Shown here piece by piece: positions 60,611 through 64,000 of a DNA stretch of 64,000 bases. Below the pieces are notes generated by a model. The model searched no databases, was not told the DNA's origin, and worked only from the letters and a program-made list of their open reading frames with translations. The stretch comes from Sulfuriferula sp. (GTDB lineage Bacteria > Pseudomonadota > Gammaproteobacteria > Burkholderiales > Sulfuriferulaceae), in contig JARLJL010000022.1 of NCBI GenBank assembly GCA_031291235.1, positions 310,001 through 374,000 of the forward strand, given 5' to 3'. Numbering within the stretch: position 1 is the first letter of the stretch; the number at the start of each line of letters is the position of its first letter. The position numbers and the translations under genes are program-made.

Positions 60611-60671
60611 GGTGACGCTTCAAGCTTCTGATCGTGCTTGCTTACTCAGAATCATGTTGCTTGCACTTACT

Positions 60672-60698
60672 TTAACGATTGCGTTCGCTAAAACTTTA
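60672..60698 (-). promoter_or_regulatory. Candidate sigma-28 (FliA) promoter P2 of fliC
   Basis: On the minus strand TAAAGTTT (60698-60691, full match to consensus), an 11-nt spacer, then ATCGTTAA (60679-60672; 5 of 8). It is 88 bp upstream of the similar P1 site. Confidence 0.6.
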
Positions 60699-60966
60699 GA
60701 AAAATTTTATTTATAAAAAATAAATCAATATTATTCATCTACTTATATTAAAAAATAAACGTATATACGCAGCCATAAACCGCGCAAAAACAAAGAAAAT
60801 AATTTGTATTTTTTTACATGACGCACTGAATTTCTGCCTCTTTTGACATCAAAAGCAGCGTTTTACAGTATGGAATGGAGACCTGCGGGGAGTCGAAACG
60901 GATTGATTTGTTGCAATATCGCCAGCGTTATTCAGGCCGGGATGAATTGAGATGGAATAACCGAAC
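60699..60966. other. A+T-rich spacer between the deacetylase and fliC promoters
   Basis: No gene is supported. The left half is strongly A+T rich (60700-60830), which suits an UP-element or bent promoter region for fliC. I see no clear terminator for the upstream deacetylase gene; a small TTTTGA/TCAAAA dyad lies near 60841-60854. Confidence 0.4.
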
Positions 60967-61890
60967 TTATAAATCGCATAGCACACGAATATGGGCGGTC
61001 GCACTTCTGCCCAGCGCATGCAATTCATAGCCGCCTTCCAGCGTAGAAACAATACGTTTCTGAGCGAATTTTTCTGCAACAGTTTTCACTTGCCGGGTAA
61101 TCCATGTGTAATCGGCGTCGACCAGCGCAAGGCTGGCCATATCGTCTTCACGATGCGCATCAAATCCGGCCGATATGAAAATCATTTCTGGTTTGAATGC
61201 CTCCAGTCGCGGCAGCATACGCGTTATTACAGCATCGCGAAAACCATGACTGTCGGTGTATGCCGGAAGCGGCAAATTCACGATATGATCGTTACCGCTC
61301 TCTGTGCCGCTATAAGGATAAAAAGGATGTTGAAAAGTGGAGCACAGCATTACGCGTGCGTCGTCTTTGAAAATATCTTCAGTACCGTTGCCGTGATGGA
61401 CATCGAAATCCACGATGGCAACGCGTTCCAGCCCGTGTTGTTCCAGTGCATGGGCAACACCGACGGCAACATTGTTGAATATGCAAAATCCCATAGCTTG
61501 GTCACGAGTAGCGTGATGGCCGGGTGGACGCACATTACAAAACGCATTCTCGACTTGCCCGGTCATGACCAGATCCGTCGCCAGCACAGTTGCACCGGCA
61601 GCACGCAAGGCCGCCTCAAGCGTATGGGGGTTCATCGCGGTATCCGGGTCGAGATAAATCAGGCCTTGCTGCGGCGCTGCGGCTATTATGCGGGCTATAT
61701 AAGCATCTGTGTGCACGCGGACTAATTGCGCATGCGTTGCACGAGGCGCATCGTGATGCTGCAGAAACGGAAAAATACCGGATGCAATCAACTGGTCTTC
61801 AATGGCCGTCAGCCTTGCCGGCGATTCGGGATGATCATGACCCATCGCATGCTTAAGGCAGGCAGGGTGAGTGATAAACGCAGTTTGCAC
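60967..61890 (-). CDS. Histone-deacetylase-family protein (AcuC-like/acetylpolyamine amidohydrolase type)
   Basis: 307 residues with the arginase/deacetylase fold. Zinc and catalytic landmarks are visible: NVRPPGHHATRDQAMGFC (His pair), IVDFDVHHGNGTEDIF (Asp and His ligands), FISAGFDAHREDD (Asp ligand) and the C-terminal LEGGYEL with VSTLEGGY. Members remove acetyl groups from lysines of proteins such as acetyl-CoA synthetase or from polyamines. It is divergent from an acyl-CoA-synthetase-family gene across 144 bp. Confidence 0.9.
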   Translation of the reverse strand: MQTAFITHPACLKHAMGHDHPESPARLTAIEDQLIASGIFPFLQHHDAPRATHAQLVRVHTDAYIARIIAAAPQQGLIYLDPDTAMNPHTLEAALRAAGATVLATDLVMTGQVENAFCNVRPPGHHATRDQAMGFCIFNNVAVGVAHALEQHGLERVAIVDFDVHHGNGTEDIFKDDARVMLCSTFQHPFYPYSGTESGNDHIVNLPLPAYTDSHGFRDAVITRMLPRLEAFKPEMIFISAGFDAHREDDMASLALVDADYTWITRQVKTVAEKFAQKRIVSTLEGGYELHALGRSATAHIRVLCDL

Positions 61891-62034
61891 TGTAATTTTC
61901 CTTGGGTTTTATAATATTTAAACATAAATCATTACGAAGCACCGTACCGTAATGGAATACGTCATACAAATCGGCTATATTGGGCAAAATCGGCTGCAAT
62001 TGGCTAACGCGACACTTCCTCACAGGTATCCTCA

Positions 62035-64000
62035 ATGGGTCAACACTATCTGAGTCCTTTGTTTTCCCCGCGATCAGTTGCTGTGATCGGCGCAAGCAAT
62101 CGCCCTGAATCTGTCGGCGGCGTGGTATTCAAGAATATGCTGGAAAGCGGTTATCAGGGCAAACTTTACCCGATTAATCCGGGATATGCGGAGATTCAGA
62201 GGCAACGAGCTTACGCCAGCATAGAACAAATAGGCGAACCGGTCGATTTGGCAGTAATCGCCACCAAGGCCGCAACCATACCGGAAATTATCGAAGCCTG
62301 CGGGCAGCATGGGGTACGCGCTGCCGTGATTTTATCGGCCGGATTTAGCGAGGCGGGGCCGCAAGGCGTTGCGCTGGAACGTGCTGTGCTGGAAAATGCG
62401 CGGCGTTACGGCGTACGTCTGATCGGACCGAATTGTCTCGGCATCATGCGCCCTTCAGTCGGATTAAATGCCACATTCAGCAATGGTGGCGCGAAACCCG
62501 GCGGACTCGCGCTGATATCCCAATCCGGCGCCTTGTGCACCGCGATTCTGGATTGGGCGCAACCCAACGATGTAGGGTTCTCAAGCATTATTTCCATGGG
62601 CGCAACAGCCGACGTGGATTTTGGCGAAATACTCGATTATCTGGTATCCGATCCGCAAACCGAGAGCATCCTGCTGTATATCGAAGGCATCCATCATTCG
62701 CGCAGTTTCATGAGTGCGTTGCGCGCCGCCACCCGATTCAAGCCCGTTATACTGGTCAAGGTCGGACGCCACGAGGCCGGTTCCAAAGCGGCTTTTTCCC
62801 ATACCGGCGCACTGGTAGGTGCCGACGATGTATTTGATGCAGCCTTGCGCCGCGCCGGGGTAGTGCGCGTCGAAACTATCGTGCAATTATTCTCCGCCGC
62901 GAAGGCCTTATCCGCGCATTTCCACCCCGCAGGAAATCGCCTCGCTATCGTCACCAACGGCGGCGGCCCTGGCGTCATGGCCAGCGACCGTGCTGCAGAC
63001 CTGGGCGTCAGCATCGCAACACTGGCCGACGACACGATCAGTCAATTGAATGCGGTACTGCCGGCAACCTGGTCGCACGGCAACCCCGTAGACATCATCG
63101 GCGATGCGACTGCAGAACGTTACCGCGACGCGATCACGCTCTGCATGCGCGATCCCGATGTCGACGGCGTACTCACGATATTGACGCCGCAGGCCATGAC
63201 GCATCCCGAAGCGGCAGCAGCAGCAGTCATCGAAGTCGCGCAAAAATTCAATAAACCGCTGATCGCCTGCTGGATGGGAGAAGGGCAGGTAGCAGCGAGC
63301 CGGCTGGCGTTCGCCCAGGCGAAAATCCCCAGTTTCCGCACACCGGAACCCGCTGTGGAGGTCTTTTCCTACATCGCCGACTATTACCGGAATCAAAAAC
63401 TGCTCATGCAGACGCCGGGGCCGCTTTCCCAGCACCGCGCCCCCGATATAGACGGCGCCCGCTCACTGATAGAAGGCGCCCTGGCTGAACATCGCACCAC
63501 GCTTAATGAAATGGAATCCAAAGCGGTACTGGCCGCATTTCATATCCCGATCGCTCGCACAGTTGTCGCACGCTCGCCGAACGAGGCGCTGATACTAGCG
63601 GAGGAATTAGGGCTGCCGGTGGTCATGAAAATCAACTCGCCGGATATTTCGCACAAATCCGACTCGGGCGGTATACGCCTGAATCTGGGCAACGCCCAGG
63701 CTGTCAGGGCCGCTTATCATGAGATCATTCAGGCCGTGCAAAACAACCGGCCGAATGCCAGGATCGATGGCGTCGTTATCGAACCCATGGCGGTCAGGCC
63801 GAATGGCCGCGAATTGATGCTGGGCGTCACCACCGACCCGATATTCGGACCGGTCATTACCTTCAGTGCAGGCGGCGTTATGGTCGAAGTACTGGGAGAT
63901 AGGGCAGTGGCATTGCCGCCATTGAATAGTTTTCTGGTTAGCGACATGATACATCGCACCCGGGTTGCCAAACTGCTTGGCGCTTTTCGTCATATGCCGC
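62035..64000 (+). CDS. NDP-forming acyl-CoA synthetase-family protein (acetate-CoA ligase or Pat-type acetyltransferase), 5' part
   Basis: The ATG at 62035 opens a frame that runs off the right edge (655 codons visible). Domains in order: CoA-binding (PRSVAVIGASNRPESVGGVVFKNMLESGY), succinyl-CoA-ligase-like flavodoxin domain (ALISQSGALCTAILDWA), the segment AGSKAAFSHTGALVGADDVFDAA with the phospho-histidine position kept as His, a third domain, and the beginning of an ATP-grasp (LGLPVVMKINSPDISHKSDSGGI). Acetate-CoA ligases (ADP-forming) and Pat lysine acetyltransferases share this body; Pat adds a C-terminal GNAT domain which would lie beyond the window. The divergent deacetylase gene favours Pat; the retained His favours a catalytically active ligase. 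Confidence 0.85.
   Translation, partial: MGQHYLSPLFSPRSVAVIGASNRPESVGGVVFKNMLESGYQGKLYPINPGYAEIQRQRAYASIEQIGEPVDLAVIATKAATIPEIIEACGQHGVRAAVILSAGFSEAGPQGVALERAVLENARRYGVRLIGPNCLGIMRPSVGLNATFSNGGAKPGGLALISQSGALCTAILDWAQPNDVGFSSIISMGATADVDFGEILDYLVSDPQTESILLYIEGIHHSRSFMSALRAATRFKPVILVKVGRHEAGSKAAFSHTGALVGADDVFDAALRRAGVVRVETIVQLFSAAKALSAHFHPAGNRLAIVTNGGGPGVMASDRAADLGVSIATLADDTISQLNAVLPATWSHGNPVDIIGDATAERYRDAITLCMRDPDVDGVLTILTPQAMTHPEAAAAAVIEVAQKFNKPLIACWMGEGQVAASRLAFAQAKIPSFRTPEPAVEVFSYIADYYRNQKLLMQTPGPLSQHRAPDIDGARSLIEGALAEHRTTLNEMESKAVLAAFHIPIARTVVARSPNEALILAEELGLPVVMKINSPDISHKSDSGGIRLNLGNAQAVRAAYHEIIQAVQNNRPNARIDGVVIEPMAVRPNGRELMLGVTTDPIFGPVITFSAGGVMVEVLGDRAVALPPLNSFLVSDMIHRTRVAKLLGAFRHMP

Overview
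This 64 kb window looks like part of a chromosome from a betaproteobacterium, plausibly a sulfur- or iron-oxidising Nitrosomonadales-type lineage. That placement is an inference from gene content and protein style: GlnS, a two-domain ArsR-rhodanese regulator, a DsrE protein, selenocysteine-dependent formate dehydrogenase, CopA/CopB, and a polar-flagellum-type flagellin/FlaG/FliD set. Both ends cut through genes, ahpC on the left and an acyl-CoA synthetase/acetyltransferase-type gene on the right. I saw no insertion sequence, prophage, rRNA or CRISPR array.

Layout. 0-10 kb is housekeeping: the ahpC end, glnS, an orphan TRAP substrate-binding protein, a leftward run (FGGY sugar kinase, CheY-like regulator, arfB, TPR-methyltransferase) and smc. 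10.2-14.1 kb is a persulfide/sulfide-response operon. It holds an ArsR-rhodanese repressor, an ETHE1-like persulfide dioxygenase, an MFS carrier, a DsrE protein and a methyltransferase, and its promoter is overlapped by an 11-bp-arm inverted repeat. 14.1-18.4 kb is magnesium transport (mgtA, mgtC) behind a leader of about 660 nt that is highly structured and partly resembles an M-box. 18.4-27.6 kb is a complete selenocysteine unit: tRNA-Sec (selC), selB, selA, fdhE and the three-subunit formate dehydrogenase fdnGHI. fdnG has an in-frame UGA at codon 196 followed by a recognisable bacterial SECIS hairpin. 27.7-31.2 kb is a copper-resistance set (copA, copB, cytochrome c).

The most unusual part is 31.8-57.8 kb, a glycan-biosynthesis island of about 26 kb lying next to fliD, flaG and fliC (57.9-60.5 kb). 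It encodes a NeuB-like synthase fused to a cupin, an acetolactate-synthase-like TPP enzyme, a C-methyltransferase-type protein, three radical SAM proteins (one with a B12-binding-type N-terminus), a HAD phosphatase, two sugar-nucleotide SDRs (one lacking the catalytic Tyr), a cupin, a DegT aminotransferase, several methyltransferases, a WbqC protein and four glycosyltransferases, two of them GT41/O-GlcNAc-transferase-like. Many genes overlap by 4 bp. The simplest reading is that these genes build and attach an unusual, heavily methylated, possibly branched sugar, with the short Ser/Thr-rich flagellin as the leading candidate acceptor. No sugar nucleotidyltransferase is visible in the window, so activation must be encoded elsewhere.

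The right end carries a histone-deacetylase-family (AcuC-like) gene divergent from an NDP-forming acyl-CoA synthetase gene that may be a Pat-type protein acetyltransferase. That arrangement could form a reversible lysine-acetylation pair.
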